This document shows positions 11,200-23,700 of a stretch of 64,000 nt of DNA, one piece after another. The first letter of the stretch is position 1, and every line of letters begins with the position of its first letter. Under the pieces are notes generated by a model. It did not search any database and was not told the origin of the DNA. It was given only the letters and a program-made list of their open reading frames with translations. The position numbers and the translations under genes were made by a program. Origin of the DNA: Icerya purchasi (lineage: Eukaryota > Arthropoda > Insecta > Hemiptera > Monophlebidae); contig CM077116.1 in the NCBI GenBank assembly GCA_039619475.1, positions 18,845,443-18,909,442 of the forward strand, read 5' to 3'.

Positions 11200-11985
11200 A
11201 GGGTGGTAATTATCGATATTTTTCTGAAACTATAGTACCGAAAAATGTGTTAATAATCCAGCTTTCTATATCTTTGATATTTAATTAATTCTTTCGGTAC
11301 GAGGTTTCGAATTTTTATGTTAATCAAACCACTTACTAAATCAAAATCCATGTAGGGTTCATTCATCAACATTAATAGACAAGAAAAAAAAAAAAAATAC
11401 TTACCAGTTTTTCTTTTTTTCCTCCAATCATTCTGCTGTGTATACCGATTCAAATATTTTGGTCTCACAGTTAAAAATAGCGTTTTCTGAAATTTTATGC
11501 GCATTGAGCATGTATGCGAAAATACGCTTTAGACTGATTGTAACCGTTTGTTATTTTGTTATCGCGCTACACTTAAGTGTTCGTATCAACGTCACAATTC
11601 GTAGTTTATTACCTTCTACATGACCGTTAATATCATTTATATTTTTTAATCATTTCTTCGAACAGTGCAAAAAAGAAAAAAAATCAAAACATACGAACCA
11701 TTACATGGATTAAAAATTAAAATAAACATTCGAATATAATGGCGGCTCTGGCAAAAGAAAAACGTAGACTTCGGACGGTAGGATCAGGTAAAGAACCGGT
11801 AAAATGTGCGAGCTAGAAAACAAATTTAATTCGAATAAATTTCGGTATGTGAAAATGAAAATGGATTGAAAAGGCTAAGTTCAGAAAAAATCTGCCTGAA
11901 TAAAAAATAGAACCATTTGTTTAGAGCAATAAGCACGTTACCACTCCTAAAATAAATTCTGCCTATAATACTGCATAATTTAATA
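11200..11985. other. No gene seen
   Basis: AT-rich sequence with homopolymer runs. Short frames at 11,250-11,504 (-) and 11,438-11,623 (+) carry no motif. Confidence 0.4.
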
Positions 11986-11989
11986 AGTA

Positions 11990-12262
11990 TCATACCCTTG
12001 ATAAGGTATCATGGATTGTGAAGTTAAGATTCAAAATGTACTAATCCCAACGACACTAATGCGAAGAGGGAGGTCAGATTTTTTCTACTTTTGGATTATC
12101 CGCCTTTACTTTCCCAGATAATTCTCTGATATAACCAATATTCAATTTCAGATTAGGTATAAACACCTGGGAGCGACTTGAACCCGGAACGAGGTAACTC
12201 CCGAGAACGCATGATAATTCCGGTTCGGTAGCCAAGCACCTTGACTACTAAACTACATTGAG
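11990..12262 (-). mobile_element. SINE-A copy 1 (tRNA-derived SINE, near full length)
   Basis: On the - strand the head carries pol III promoter boxes: an A box around 'TAGTTTAGTAGTCAAGG' and a B box 'CGGGTTCAAGTC' (12,165-12,187). A body with 'AAAGTAAAGGCGGATAATCC' and a 3' end 'CCATGATACCTTATCAAGGG' follow. Body and tail recur at 41.7, 49.9, 58.6 and 62.6 kb, so this is a dispersed family of about 270 bp. The tail is not poly(A) but a potential hairpin. Confidence 0.75.
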
Positions 12263-12264
12263 TC

Positions 12265-12955
12265 TCAATATAATACTATAATTCTACAGAGAAAATATAT
12301 TAGTGGGTACACGCGTGGAAATGTTGATAAAGTGTTAATATTTCGATTTTAAAAAATAAAATAGCTTTTTTCTATGATACATGGGGCAGGTGTATAAAAT
12401 ACCAAAATTTATAAATAAAAGCATTTTTTCATATTATAAAAAAAGTGTTGGAAGAAAAAAAAGACCATAACATTTGCGAATAGTACGATAATATTACTTA
12501 AATCTCTGTTGTACTCGATAAAGAATTAGATACCTGTCTGAATAATAATTTTTCACGTAATCTCATTTATTTACAAGAACATCTTTATCCATATATAGAG
12601 TAAAAAGGAATAGAGTGAAAATGAATCAAAACGTATTGTTAACATCGATTAAATTTCATTTGTAAAATAACAGAAATTCTACAAAATTGTTTTAGGAGCT
12701 AGAAGATACCCGGTAAAATTCTTAGAGAAAAATTTAAAAAATCGCCAATATAAAAGTAAAAGTAAAATGAATTTTAAAAAATTGAAGAAAAAAAATTATA
12801 ATTATATTGTATAATGTGATCTTGTAATAACAAATTATTTAATGTAAAAACGTACAAAGATGAAGATTAAAAGACAGAAAATGATTTCCAGGATGCACAG
12901 GATTAGGCTGCTTCTTCAGCAGAAAAATCGAGGTTACCTTAAACTACTAATAAAC
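12265..12955. other. No gene seen
   Basis: Strongly AT-rich sequence with poly(A) runs and no coding frame of note. Confidence 0.4.
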
Positions 12956-12959
12956 GACG

Positions 12960-13190
12960 ATAACTCAAAATGCATGAAACATCTGCAGGGAGTAATATGA
13001 AACGCGTGCAACAGCTGCAGTCAAGAATTTTAAAGCAGATGGTCAATGCTCTATTTTATGTGTCCTATAGAATCATTCGTGTCGATTTAAGAATTTTGTA
13101 TAGCAGTATAGTCTATAATGCTCAATACAGCAAAAATTTTACAACAGATTAGTGCAATCCGAATATGTTCACATCGAAAATTAAGGAGAA
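12960..13190 (+). mobile_element. Jockey-like LINE, C-terminal ORF2 fragment
   Basis: The + frame reads 'NMKRVQQLQSRILKQMVNA' and then 'YVSYRIIRVDLRIL'. This matches the tail of Jockey-clade ORF2 proteins, where a block like '.I..LQ..QSK.LR.I.NAPWYV.N..IHRDL.I' follows the thumb. A stop follows at 13,150. No RT boxes were found upstream, so this is a short orphan piece. Confidence 0.6.
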
Positions 13191-13697
13191 CTGGTGTAAA
13201 GGCGTTTTGGAGGATGCATGGCTAAGGGACTCGTACGGCAGCATTTTAATTATTGGATTAGTGGCAAGCAAATATGATGAGTCCTTCTGTCTACAAGCAA
13301 ATTCCAGCTGTACGATCGTTAAGCGCATTTCTTTTCAGTCGCTATTACATTACGCCGTCGGGTAGTAAGGTAACATGTCGCATAAACGCTACCAAGTATC
13401 CGAAAGTTAAAAGATAAAAATCGAATCATCAAAACTTAACAAAAGATCATAACAAGCTACTAATGTACCATGAAGCCTGTTTTCGGACATTAAAAGTCAA
13501 CATTTGGGCTCCTCAATTCAACTTCTATTATTTGAAGAGAACAGTTATTCAAAATTCGTAATGCCCTATAGTTTAAGTTTACTACTGTCATCTCTCGAAG
13601 AAGAGTACCGTTACTGTCAACCTTTTTTTTATTTTCTCCCATATCGTTGCTTCTAACTATCCCTTAGATGTGAAGTAAACTGTATTTTTTTAGTTGT

Positions 13698-13951
13698 CTC
13701 TGATCCACTGACCGAAAAGGTGGCATTTAATGTTTTTCGTTATTTTCGTTTTTGTGTCAACACTGGCAATGGGGACCACCTTTGACCAGTGTGACCAGGC
13801 AAAAGAAGTTTTGATACATTAACAGCAATCGACCAGCTATAACGAAAAACAACAGACAGAAACAAAAACAAAAACAAGATCAGCTGATGTGACGTCAAAC
13901 GTCGTTAGTTTGAATTACTGTGAAACTGCCCCGTAACGTAGTGGATCAGAG
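13698..13951. mobile_element. Small inverted-repeat element (MITE candidate)
   Basis: A 12-bp inverted repeat CTCTGATCCACT bounds 254 bp (copies at 13,698-13,709 and 13,940-13,951). Near the ends both sides hold related T-rich/A-rich 'TTTTTCGTTATTTTCG'-like blocks in inverted orientation. There is no coding capacity. The repeat is short, so the family and even mobility are uncertain. Confidence 0.45.
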
Positions 13952-13959
13952 AAATTTTT

Positions 13960-15390
13960 CGAACGACGAGTTTCCAAGTTCACGATACAAAAAAGCAACT
14001 AATAACGTCACGTATTCGAATTGAATTTCCAGCATTAATCGATTCGAGGCGACGATGATTCCGGTATATTTAAAAATATTTCAGTATCGTAACCGGTTTA
14101 CCAATTTGTCTTTAAATTGTTTCAGGAAGCCGGAGTTCATATTTTTCATTTACACAAACTGTGGGTCGAGTTTTCATTTTTCGATTTCCTTCTGTGCTTA
14201 TTGTGTTATATTATTTCTAGATGGAAGAAAAGGTTAAATATAAATATTATATATTATGTGTGTTTATTTTTTATTTTATACTTGTCCTTGAAGTGCCATT
14301 TTCTTAAAATGTACATAAATTTATGCTCATTTCTATGTGCAGAGTGATACTCTACACTGAGGAATATTATTGCATAAGCTCCAATTCGGTTTTATTTTTT
14401 TTCGGCTCTCAAAATGAGTTAGAATTATTACATCGGCTAGTTGTAAACTTATACTTCGCTTTGAAAAATCGTATTATATACTGTTGCTGGTGTTGCGACA
14501 AATGAAGTGGTTACTTTATCGACATGTATCATTTACTCGCAAAATAAAAATAAAAAAATTGCAATAATAGCGCTGAATATTGCATTGGCGTTAGCTGGTA
14601 CTTTTAAATATTTTCTGTAGCTTCACCATCGTTTCTTTTAAGACTTGAAATTTAAAAAAAAATTTCAATACATCTGGCATTATTTGTAACATCGTAATTT
14701 CGTCGAATCTTACAGTTTGGTTTTTGATTTAATTCTTGCGGTTATTTGAACTAAAATTTTAATATTTAAATTTTAGTAACATTCGAAATTATTTCTTATA
14801 GGTAATTAAGACGATCGAAATGATCGATGTTTTGATTTACATTTTTCTCTGTTTCAGTTAAATATGAAAATTTAATGAACAATATAAAATTTAGCAAAAA
14901 AATTGGCTTCACGATGGCACGTGAAACTCGATTGAATTATTAAAAATGAATATTCGTTTAAAGCAAAAATTTCATTATTATTTTTGGTATATTCAGTGAG
15001 TGATTTACATCTACGACTTTTGGCTATGAATCGTATTATTTACACAAGTCAACTCCGATAATGGACAGTAAAAACGCCCACCTCTCTAAAAATGTCCCCC
15101 TTTATTTGCGTCTTTTCCTACCCCTGTCCCAGCAGTTTGTCACTTAACGTGTTCTTATCAAGTAAACTGTTCACCACTTATCGGCGGGCTACAGTTATCT
15201 GTCCGTTCAAGTTTAACCAACCGTCTTTCTATGCTTATTGTTGGTCTCGATTTCTATTCTTTTCCTACACCGTTGCTTATAAAATTTCCTTCCGAATAAT
15301 TTACTTATGTTGTGCCCCTTTTTCTTACTCCAATTATTTGGCATTTTATGTTGACTTCTTGCTTTTATTTTGCTTTTTTCAACACGCGCG
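13960..15390. other. No gene seen; right end may be decayed LINE
   Basis: AT-rich. The 15,092-15,415 frames are Ser/Phe-rich and lie just before the recognisable LINE-A endonuclease. They could be its ORF1 or 5' region but show no motif. Confidence 0.35.
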
Positions 15391-15399
15391 TGTTTACGA

Positions 15400-16270
15400 T
15401 CGGATGCGAATTTAATTATCGGAAGATATCATCTCGTAGGATGCGTTCGCAGCAACCGTTCTGGCGAATCTGCGAAAACATTCTCTTTCAGTCTCACAAT
15501 GTTCCCATCAACAACGCTTCTAGTCCTAATCTACCCGATATTGTTCATATTTTCATTTCTCTTAATTTTACTCGACTGTTAAATATGTATGTTCCTCTGA
15601 GTTGTCATCGTCGTTATATGCCCCCCCTGCTTTTTTTTAAAACTTTATCAACTCTGAACCGTTATTATTAGAATGGAGACTGGAATACGCAATCCCTTTT
15701 ATGGGTTACTCAAATTACAGCAACAACCTTTGAAAACTTTACCATTTCGGACAACGTTTCCTTCTAAATGACTGCTCACTCGTCTACCGTAAGAATTAAT
15801 TTATCTCCAGTTTCTCGGAACTAACAATACTGGTTTTAATTGGAGTTTGACAATCCTTATGAATTCCTATAGTAGTGATCACTATTTCTTAGTTTTCCTT
15901 CAAAATTTTCTTGTTGAACTTTCGATCCCTTTATTCTTGTGGATAGATTTTTTTCAAAACAAATTGTACTCTATTCCATTTTACATATATTTTTACAACT
16001 GATACTGATTCCATTTTGCAACTCTTTCCTAAATTTAATTCTTAGTGCTCTTACGGTATTCTCTCCTTTCCATAATCCTAAAAGGTCTAATCGTTTTGGA
16101 ATGGCCTCTGGTGGAATGAGAAATTCAATGCATCATTTGATTATAGTCGTGTTAGTTTCAGAGCAGTTTGTTCTAACCTCACACGCGCTAATAAAATGGC
16201 AAAATTCTAGAGAGCTCAGTTAATTTTTAAATTTTCTAAGAAATCTTCCCGGAAAATTTTTTAATTTCAC
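15400..16270 (+). mobile_element. LINE-A copy 3: endonuclease and linker of ORF2
   Basis: In order and in matching positions to copy 2, the + strand reads 'GRYHLVGCVRSNRSGESAK' (cf. 'GYSLVQSDRVDGYGG'), then 'SPNLPDIVHIFIS' (cf. 'YPNLPNMVHISL'). Next come 'NGDWNTQSLLWV' from 15,672 (cf. 'GGDWNSHSPFWG'), 'SSDHYFL' (cf. 'GNDHVPI') and the linker 'LWWNEKFNASFDY' near 16,100 (cf. 'LLWNEECKAAFQK'). Every part needs frame changes or reads through stops. The piece ends where an unrelated LINE RT begins, at about 16,330. Confidence 0.65.
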
Positions 16271-16339
16271 CAGAACTAAGTTAAATACTTAACGAGTAAC
16301 TCTAAGATTTTTTCATACCGCTTCTTACCGAAATTAAAT

Positions 16340-18130
16340 ACATGCAGTGTACCGTAAGGTTTGAAACTAGGTATCTTTAAACCGACATATAAAAACGGGG
16401 ATTGCTCTGAAACCGTAAATTGTAGGCTTATGACTTTAATTTCTTCAATTGCAAAGATTCTTGAGCATTACGTTTCTTCATATTTGCGTCAATTTCTTGA
16501 TGCAAATTACCTTAAAGCGGATAATCAGGTTTGGATTTCGGCAAGGAAAGTCCACCATTATGTTACTACAAACATTTGTAAATCAAATTAACTATAGAAG
16601 GTAGTATATTTCTAGTTGCTTTTTTTAGACCCGTTCAAAGCCTTCGAATCGATGAATCATGACTTACTTATGCATGATTTAGGAAATATTGAATCTTCTT
16701 CTTCTTCACGCGCCATCTCCGCCTCGGAGGTTGGCGATCCACGTTGCCAGCACGGCCTTTGAATCAACGGAACGGAACAACTCAATTGGTGTGCAGGTGA
16801 AAAACTTTCATCCAGGAGTTCTGCCGGCGTCCAATAGATCTTTTGCCCGACATTTTTCCTTCTAGCATGATTCGCAGAATCTCGTACTTAGGGCCTCTCA
16901 TTACGTGACCCAGATACCGCAGCTTACGTTCTTTGACCGAGCTTAACAGCATGGATTGTCTTCCAATTCGACCTAGTACTTCCCTGTTCGTGATTCTTTG
17001 AATTCATGATATCTGTAGCATACGACGATAGATGTACATTTCGAAAGCCTATGTATGCGTTTTTCCAGTGTGGAATCCAGCGTCCAGCTTTCGCAACCGT
17101 ACTGCAAGATCGAAAACACGTAGCAATTCAGGAGTCTCAGCTTTAGACCAATGTTCAATTCGTGTGTCTCGTGAAAAGATTTCCCACGGTAATAAACGCT
17201 ACTCGAGCCTTCTCGATTCGAGAACGAACTTCTTTCTTTGAGGTGCATCTGACATCCAGTGTGGTGCCGAGGTATTTGATTGACGTGACTTGCTCATTGG
17301 ATAGGTAAATAAAAATACTGCTTCGCCAACTAGAGTCAAAATCAAAAATATACTTGTATAAAGCAATCATTACAACGAGCTTGGGACAGGGAACACTCTT
17401 AGTGCTTCTCCTATTTCTTATTTATACGAACTCAATTTTTCCGGTCGTTAAAAATTCAACTATATACGCTAAGGCGGATAACTTCGCTATTACGACAAAA
17501 CATAAAAACATACATGATCAAGAAAAACTACTATAAGACGATTTAGATAATGTATTCAGGTGGACTCATGATAGAGGCATAATTATCAGTAAGCCAAAAA
17601 CGCAAATAATGCACATTAGGACCTAAAGTTAATACAAAAAAAAAAAAAAACAGGTACCGAAAGTAAATCTACATTGTGCATACTGGTTACGCGATAGCAG
17701 AGATTACTGTTACAACTGCCCAGACTGTGTTCCACTTCAAGTAATTACTATAAATATCTGGGGTTAGTGATAGATAGTTCCTTCACATGCAATATGCACA
17801 AAAATAATTTCGTTCAAAAAATAAGGCAAACTATACCGGCTAAAATTTCTGATGCCTTACGACGTACTAAGGATGTATTATAAGACACTAATTACATCAA
17901 GGTCTGATTACGCCATCCAAGTGTGGGGAGGCAAAAACAGAAATGAGCAAAATTAGCAACTTACTAGCGAGTATCCCCTTTAAAAACAAAGTGACGGGAA
18001 TACTACAGATTCGAGATAAAAATAATTCAAGGCCAGGAATAACTGAAGTAAAAGGAAGTGAAAGAATATAAACAGCACTGCGAAAGTAAAAAACCAAGTT
18101 TATTGTAGGGAAAGAAAAAACCATTTCAGA
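16340..18130 (+). mobile_element. LINE-B: Jockey/CR1-like RT fragment, interrupted
   Basis: RT motifs in order on the + strand: 'RLMTLISSIAKILEHYVSS' (the NYRPISLLS...KILEK block, 16,420-16,490), 'FLDPFKAFESMNHDLLMHDL' (16,620-16,680; first catalytic Asp block), a 650-bp foreign insertion, 'SLGQGTLLVLLLFLIYTNSI' (17,380-17,430; cf. GVPQGS.LGPLLFL.YIND), then 'YAKADNFAI' in place of the YADD box. After a frameshift come 'YKYLGLVIDSSFTCNMHKN' (17,750-17,810) and 'TLITSRSDYAIQVWGG' near 17,900. It lacks a legible EN and RNase H. The wording differs from LINE-A, so it is a separate family. Confidence 0.7.
16690..17345 (-). mobile_element. LINE-C: RTE-like 3' fragment nested in LINE-B
   Basis: On the - strand the sequence reads 'EQVTSIKYLGTTLDV', 'KEVRSRIEKARVAF', 'LRLLNCYVFSILQYGCESWT' and 'LRYLGHVMRGPKYEILRIML', followed by 'GRRQNSW' and a short trinucleotide tail (CTT on the + strand at 16,694-16,707). 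These blocks are typical of the C-terminal part of RTE-type and related ORF2 proteins. A microsatellite-like rather than poly(A) tail also fits RTE. It splits the RT of LINE-B between its first Asp block and the PQG block, so it inserted later. Stops and a frame change make it inactive. Confidence 0.7.
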
Positions 18131-19290
18131 GAAGTTTTTTTAAAATTCATATGTTTCGATGGAATCGTGAAGCTCACAGTTAACTCGGTCCAGTAAAGGC
18201 GCTATTTTTCATTTAGTTGCATTTACACTTTATCAGAACCTAATTAAAGTACCCTTTTCTGATTTATGACTGTGAATATAGAAAACTATTTTCATTGACG
18301 ATATTTTTGTAATTTTTTAAGTTTTGCATGCTTTTTCGATAGAAATTCATCTTTCTATCTGCATGCGCTGGTTTCTGTTAAAAACCGAATTTCTAACTGC
18401 GGGGCATTCTATTCCTTACTGAACACAACATTTCGCTATAAACAGAGATAAGTGAGAAAGATAATATGTCGGTAATTGATATCAAAAAAGGTAAAATTAG
18501 ACTAGAAAATGGCCCGAATAAAATATAAACGATACGACAGTCGTATCATCGATGAATGAATAATAAGAACGCGGTAGTTCCCCCACCCCCTTCCCGAAAC
18601 TTCGGGTAGGGCACATTTATTTACTAAAAATATTGATTTATTATAATAACGGAATTAATATTTTAACAGTTTTTTTACAATATCTACTATATTTTTACTG
18701 CTTAATATAAATGTACATTATCTTTCCGGAATTTTATTTCTTCAATTACAAAATTTGTTAAATTCATTAAAATAATTTTGAACAAGTTATTTTATATCAT
18801 AATTACAGAGTGTCTATTACTATTATTATTATAATTGCAACCTTGCAGTATATGAAAAACATCATCTCTAAAATTACATATTACACAGTTGTCAGAACCA
18901 GATATCTTAAATTTATTTAAATATACCTTAAATAGACCGCGCCCTGTTATAAATTGAACATTAAAAAAATTTGGCGTATATTGATTATTTTTAAATCTAT
19001 CTATTATACTTGGGAAAAACTAATACGTTATTCCATTATAATTATTCCATAATAATTATTCCATAATAATTATTCCATATTTCTCGAAATTTATTTATAT
19101 AAAATTTATCCATAGGTTTGTTCATTTGTTTTACTTTAAGAACGCAGTAGTAACGGCAACAACAAAAAACAAAAACAGCAAAAAAAAAAAAAGAATCTTT
19201 CTCAATTGCTTGCATGCGCGTGCCATTTAAGCATTTATCTACTCTAACTATCGTACACGCCTATGCTTTTTCTTTTAAAAAATCCTTGCT
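18130..19290. other. No gene seen
   Basis: AT-rich sequence. It contains a short tandem repeat at 19,031-19,082 built on a 14-bp unit 'ATTCCATAATAATT' (about 3.5 copies). Confidence 0.4.
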
Positions 19291-19299
19291 TCCTGCCTT

Positions 19300-20760
19300 C
19301 CTTTTAAGCTGCGAGCCTGACACTTGTCTGAACTTTTATCGATTCTCAATAAATCTACTCCAGGACCGGACTGTCTTTCATTCTTAATCCTTAAAAATCA
19401 TTCCCTGTCCTCGTTGAGGACACTTTTAATATTTTGCTTGTCGGTTCTACTCTTAAATTCTGGAACAATCGTCCATGCTGCAAAAAAAACAAAAAAAAAA
19501 ACGTACCCTTTTCGTCATAATAGCTTTCTACTTTTGTAAACTCGTTAAAGAGGTAATAAACAGTCACCTCGTTTAGTGGCTGGAGTACAATAATTTAGCC
19601 CTTGAGTCCGATTGACTGCATTAGTTTTTTTCTCCCGGATAACTACAAATATTTTCTGGAAAAGAAATTCTCCACCTTTGTTGATGTCTCTTCCGCTTTC
19701 CTATCCAATTATCTCTTTTTCTTAACATTTCTTATATCCTCGTCACTTTTATTCTCAATTTTTTCCAAAATAGAACTCTCTTTCTCACCACATTCTCTTC
19801 AACTGCACTATTATCTCCAAGGATCTTTCTTCAATCCTACACTTTTTATTATTCATTCCCTTGATATCGCATCTTCCTAAAATTCCTCCTTTCTCCTATA
19901 TGTGCAAACAACATGTTCATTTGCTCCAACTCTGACAATCTCGTCGCCGCTAATGCAGAGATAAATAATTTCTTATCTATTTTTGATAATTCCCTTTCGG
20001 TTATTTAATTCATTCTTCCACCTTCTAAATCTTCTTGTATCGTTTTCTCACCGTGTCCCTATAATTGTGCCGTGTAAGCATTAACTCATCTAACATCCTA
20101 TTCCCCGTCGTCAATTTCATTTGCTATTTCAATGTTTTTCCAAACAGCCATCTTTCGTTTTACGAAGTCCCTTCAACAATTATTCTCTTGAAAAACTTAA
20201 TCTTATAGAAACCCTATCACCTCAAAATTAGAGCGGTGATTTCCTTGCTCTTCTTAATCCTTTGCAAATTTATAATTCAGATCAAACTCGATTATTGCTG
20301 CTATTTACGAAAAATCCTCTAATACGCTTTTCGTCAAAGTTGACAGAAACGTATACTGTTATCTTCGACTTTGAATTGATACACTTTTATCTTTTCTTAT
20401 TTCTTTTGTTCTTTCGAAATTCAATGAGCGACCTCTTTTTTTATATAGATCACTATTTGGAATCTCTTTTCTAATTAAACGTCTTCTCTTCTTTATTTTA
20501 TAGATCTTTCACGGGTCTCCGGGACATTGAGGTTAACGATGCAGCAGATTTCCTCGCTCGTTCGGTCGCTCTTCATTATCCTTTCTTCAATAACTTTCCT
20601 GACTCCTCAGCAATCATTCCGGACTTTGGACGGACATATATCCTTCTCTTTTCTATAATCGTTCTCCTCTTTATTCGTTCTACTCTAAATCTTCAGTCTT
20701 GGTTTTCAGTCTGTTCTTGTATATGGTTTTCTCAATTAAACTAAGATTTAAACACTGGTT
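19300..20760 (+). mobile_element. LINE-A copy 4: RT to RNase H, decayed
   Basis: In + order: 'MSELLSILNKSTPGPDCLSF' (19,324; start of RT), 'FLEKKFSTFVDVSSAFLSN' (19,655-19,715; first catalytic Asp block F.DVSSAFD), 'FANNMFICSNSDNLVAA' (19,906; FADD box degraded, matching copy 2 'FANDILVYSTCDNLSAA') and 'IEVNDAADFLARSVAL' (20,530; RNase H end). This copy keeps the RT region that copy 2 has lost, although with many stops, shifts and some missing segments. The same 'SNSDNL'/'STCDNL' wording ties it to LINE-A. Confidence 0.65.
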
Positions 20761-20764
20761 ACGC

Positions 20765-23700
20765 GTTTCTTTCACATTATACTTTCACCGGCAGTGTCTA
20801 ATATTGCCTTGTAATGCTGACGGTAAAAAATGATTTCGTTGTCTTTTTCTGTGATTAGTAATTTCATATTTTTTGCAATATATTTATGGTGAAATGCCAA
20901 CTATGCAATGAAATTATACAAGGAACTTATACCGTTTGTAAAAAACAATTTAACTGGTTATAGATTCGAAAGGGAAAAGAAAATAAATAGACAGGATTAC
21001 GCTGTAAAGGAATTTTATACAGGTGCAAGAGAGTAACTTTAATCCAGAATGTAATTTGCAATTCGGCGATTAAAAAACAAATTGTATACACTAGTAGTCG
21101 ATCTCGCGAATATTTTCGAATATAATTCAGCCAAATTAAAATGAACTAATTGGAAACCTTGAATTAGATCAGGCACCGACTGTGAAAGGTGCAAAATTAC
21201 CAAGCATAGTCAAAGAGCTGTTGATGTTAAACTGCAAACGGCCGATATTAAGATGATTTGAAAATTACCCTTACTCTCATTTGGAAAAATTTTTTTGATA
21301 ATTTAAAAAAAAAAAGCGTCTGTTGCCGAACCAGTTAAAACAAGGTCAGTCAAGAGTGACATCTGATTACATTTATAAAATTATTAATTCAAAGCAGAAA
21401 TTTCCTATTTCGAAGTTGTTATATCGGTTATATTTTTCACCCGATATTGCTGTAGATAGGTGTACCCGTTTACACAAGATCGCGAAGAAATATTTTTAAG
21501 TATAATATGCACACAGCGTCCGAGAGTAACCATCTTTTTTTCCCCCATATTTTTGTAAACTTTTCGTAACCTCTGAAAGATTCGTTAATAAACTGAAATA
21601 TAGTTTTCCATTATTTTCAAACAGTGTGAACTTTTTATCAGTACACAACACTTACGGAAAAAAGTTAATTCGAACTCCGGAGTTTTCAAAGTTACCCGAG
21701 AGCCTAATTTCCGATTTAGATATTTGATTACGCTTAATTAGAAAAATTCCTTTTACCTAGGGGCACATCAAGAAGTTAATTTTAACCATAATAATACTCG
21801 CGTTGCGAAGGAAGAAGCGTATTAAATTTTCGTTTTTCTTTTTAATTGTTTTTTTTTTTTTTTAACTTCCAAAATGAGGTAAGCGTTTCAGCGGTATATC
21901 ACACGTCAGGCAAAAAAAAAATCTTTTTCCGGACCCGAAGTCCTTTCGGTAGCTGAAAGGTCCGAATTTAAACTTTTCCTAAAATTCTCCCTTTAGTACA
22001 CGTTTGAGGTGTATTTCGATTGTTTCGGCATTTCTCAGCTATCACCGTCCAAAAAAAAAAGACCTTTTTTCCCAATCTTCACCCTAATGGAAATTTTGAA
22101 TTGTTTCATTATCGAAAGTTTGTACTTTTTATAATAATTCAAATTTTTCCATATGTATGTTTGGAAATTTGAATAATCACGTTTTAAGTAATTTTTAAAT
22201 TATTTTTAATTGCGTATTATATACTCTGGACGCATGAGAAATCAATCGCCCCAAACTTACACATTTTAAGCAGCATTTTAGTTGTGATATTTATACGTGT
22301 AATTCTACACTTCTGAAGCTGTTGTATGATTGTTAAATTTTGATTTTTACTGGCGTTTCTAGACTATTTTATTCGAATTCCTACGTTATACGTGTAAACA
22401 ATCATAAAAGTCAAATGAGGTCAATGGCGTAGTGCGAATCGAAAGAAGGGAAGCGTCAGAATGAAATATTTCAAAAGATTTTTTTACACGACAAAAAAAT
22501 TAAATTAACTAATAAAAAAAAAAAAAAAAAAAAAAAAAATACAGTAATGGTGGTTATGGGAAAACAAATTGGTAGTTAGTGTCAGCAGACGAGATCCGCG
22601 ATGGATCCAAATGATGCCGTGATAAAGCGAAGAAACATGTATTTTAAAGAGTGATAAATAATAATCACTACTCATTATGCGCATGTGTAATTTTTCTAGA
22701 GTCATTGAGTATCTTCAGAACGCGCAATTTATTTTAATTTCAATTGAAAATCAATGTGCATTGATGTGATCACAGCAACTAAAATAATTTATCCGTCCAA
22801 AGGGCACAGTATATGTGTAAATATAAAAAAAATAAATTCCCCTTATTAGCGACACAAAAATAAGTATAAATTTACACTTCGATAAATTAAAATAAATGGG
22901 AACGTTTTCGAGCCTAGTTCATCATCAGCGAACAACACCGAGCACACTCAGAACAATCTACAACGTCCTATAACCGGAATCGATTCAAATGATATATCTT
23001 AGTTGGTCTCCGGATGTGATTATTAACAATTTTTATAGTGAAATATTTAAAGTGGCAGAATTGTACAATAATATTATAATAATAATAATGAAATCTTTCA
23101 TTTCAAACGTTTGCCGCGGTTGTTCAAATTTTTCATGATTCATAAAATCAAATTTAAAAATGGAATTATCGCAAAACAGGGATAAGCGAAGGCATCATTT
23201 AAGGTTTAATAAATTTTGAATTTAAATAAATAAAATTATCTTGATTACTACGTAACTATAATGTAAAAAGTAACTACGCCGAATATAGGTTTTGATGATA
23301 TGTTCATCATATAAGAAGGCAAGGTGACTCTCAGGTCACGAGTTCAAACGAAATCAAGAAGTGTATGGTTCATTTGCCGCTTAAAAATACATAGTATGTC
23401 TCTTCTCATTCGTTACGTGAATTAGATATCAATGTGTATTTTTACATATTCTAAATTTATCACCTAACGCCGATTACAAACACAAAAAGGTATTTTTTAA
23501 CTTAAAAGCTATGTATAGGACCGGATCATATTTAACTCCGATAGTATTTAAACTCTATTCCCCGTAAGTACCTACTACTTTTTTTTTTTTTTTTTTTTTT
23601 TTTGGTTAATTCGATTATTAAAACATTTTCATTCCCGGGGCTTTTCAATAACTTATACTTCAATCGAGCTAGTTTCAATTGCAATACTATCAATTTTTCG

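Noticed and set aside
12165..12262. Functional tRNA gene at the SINE-A head
   Set aside because: The boxes are those of a SINE head continuing into a repeated body; stems do not fold as a tRNA.
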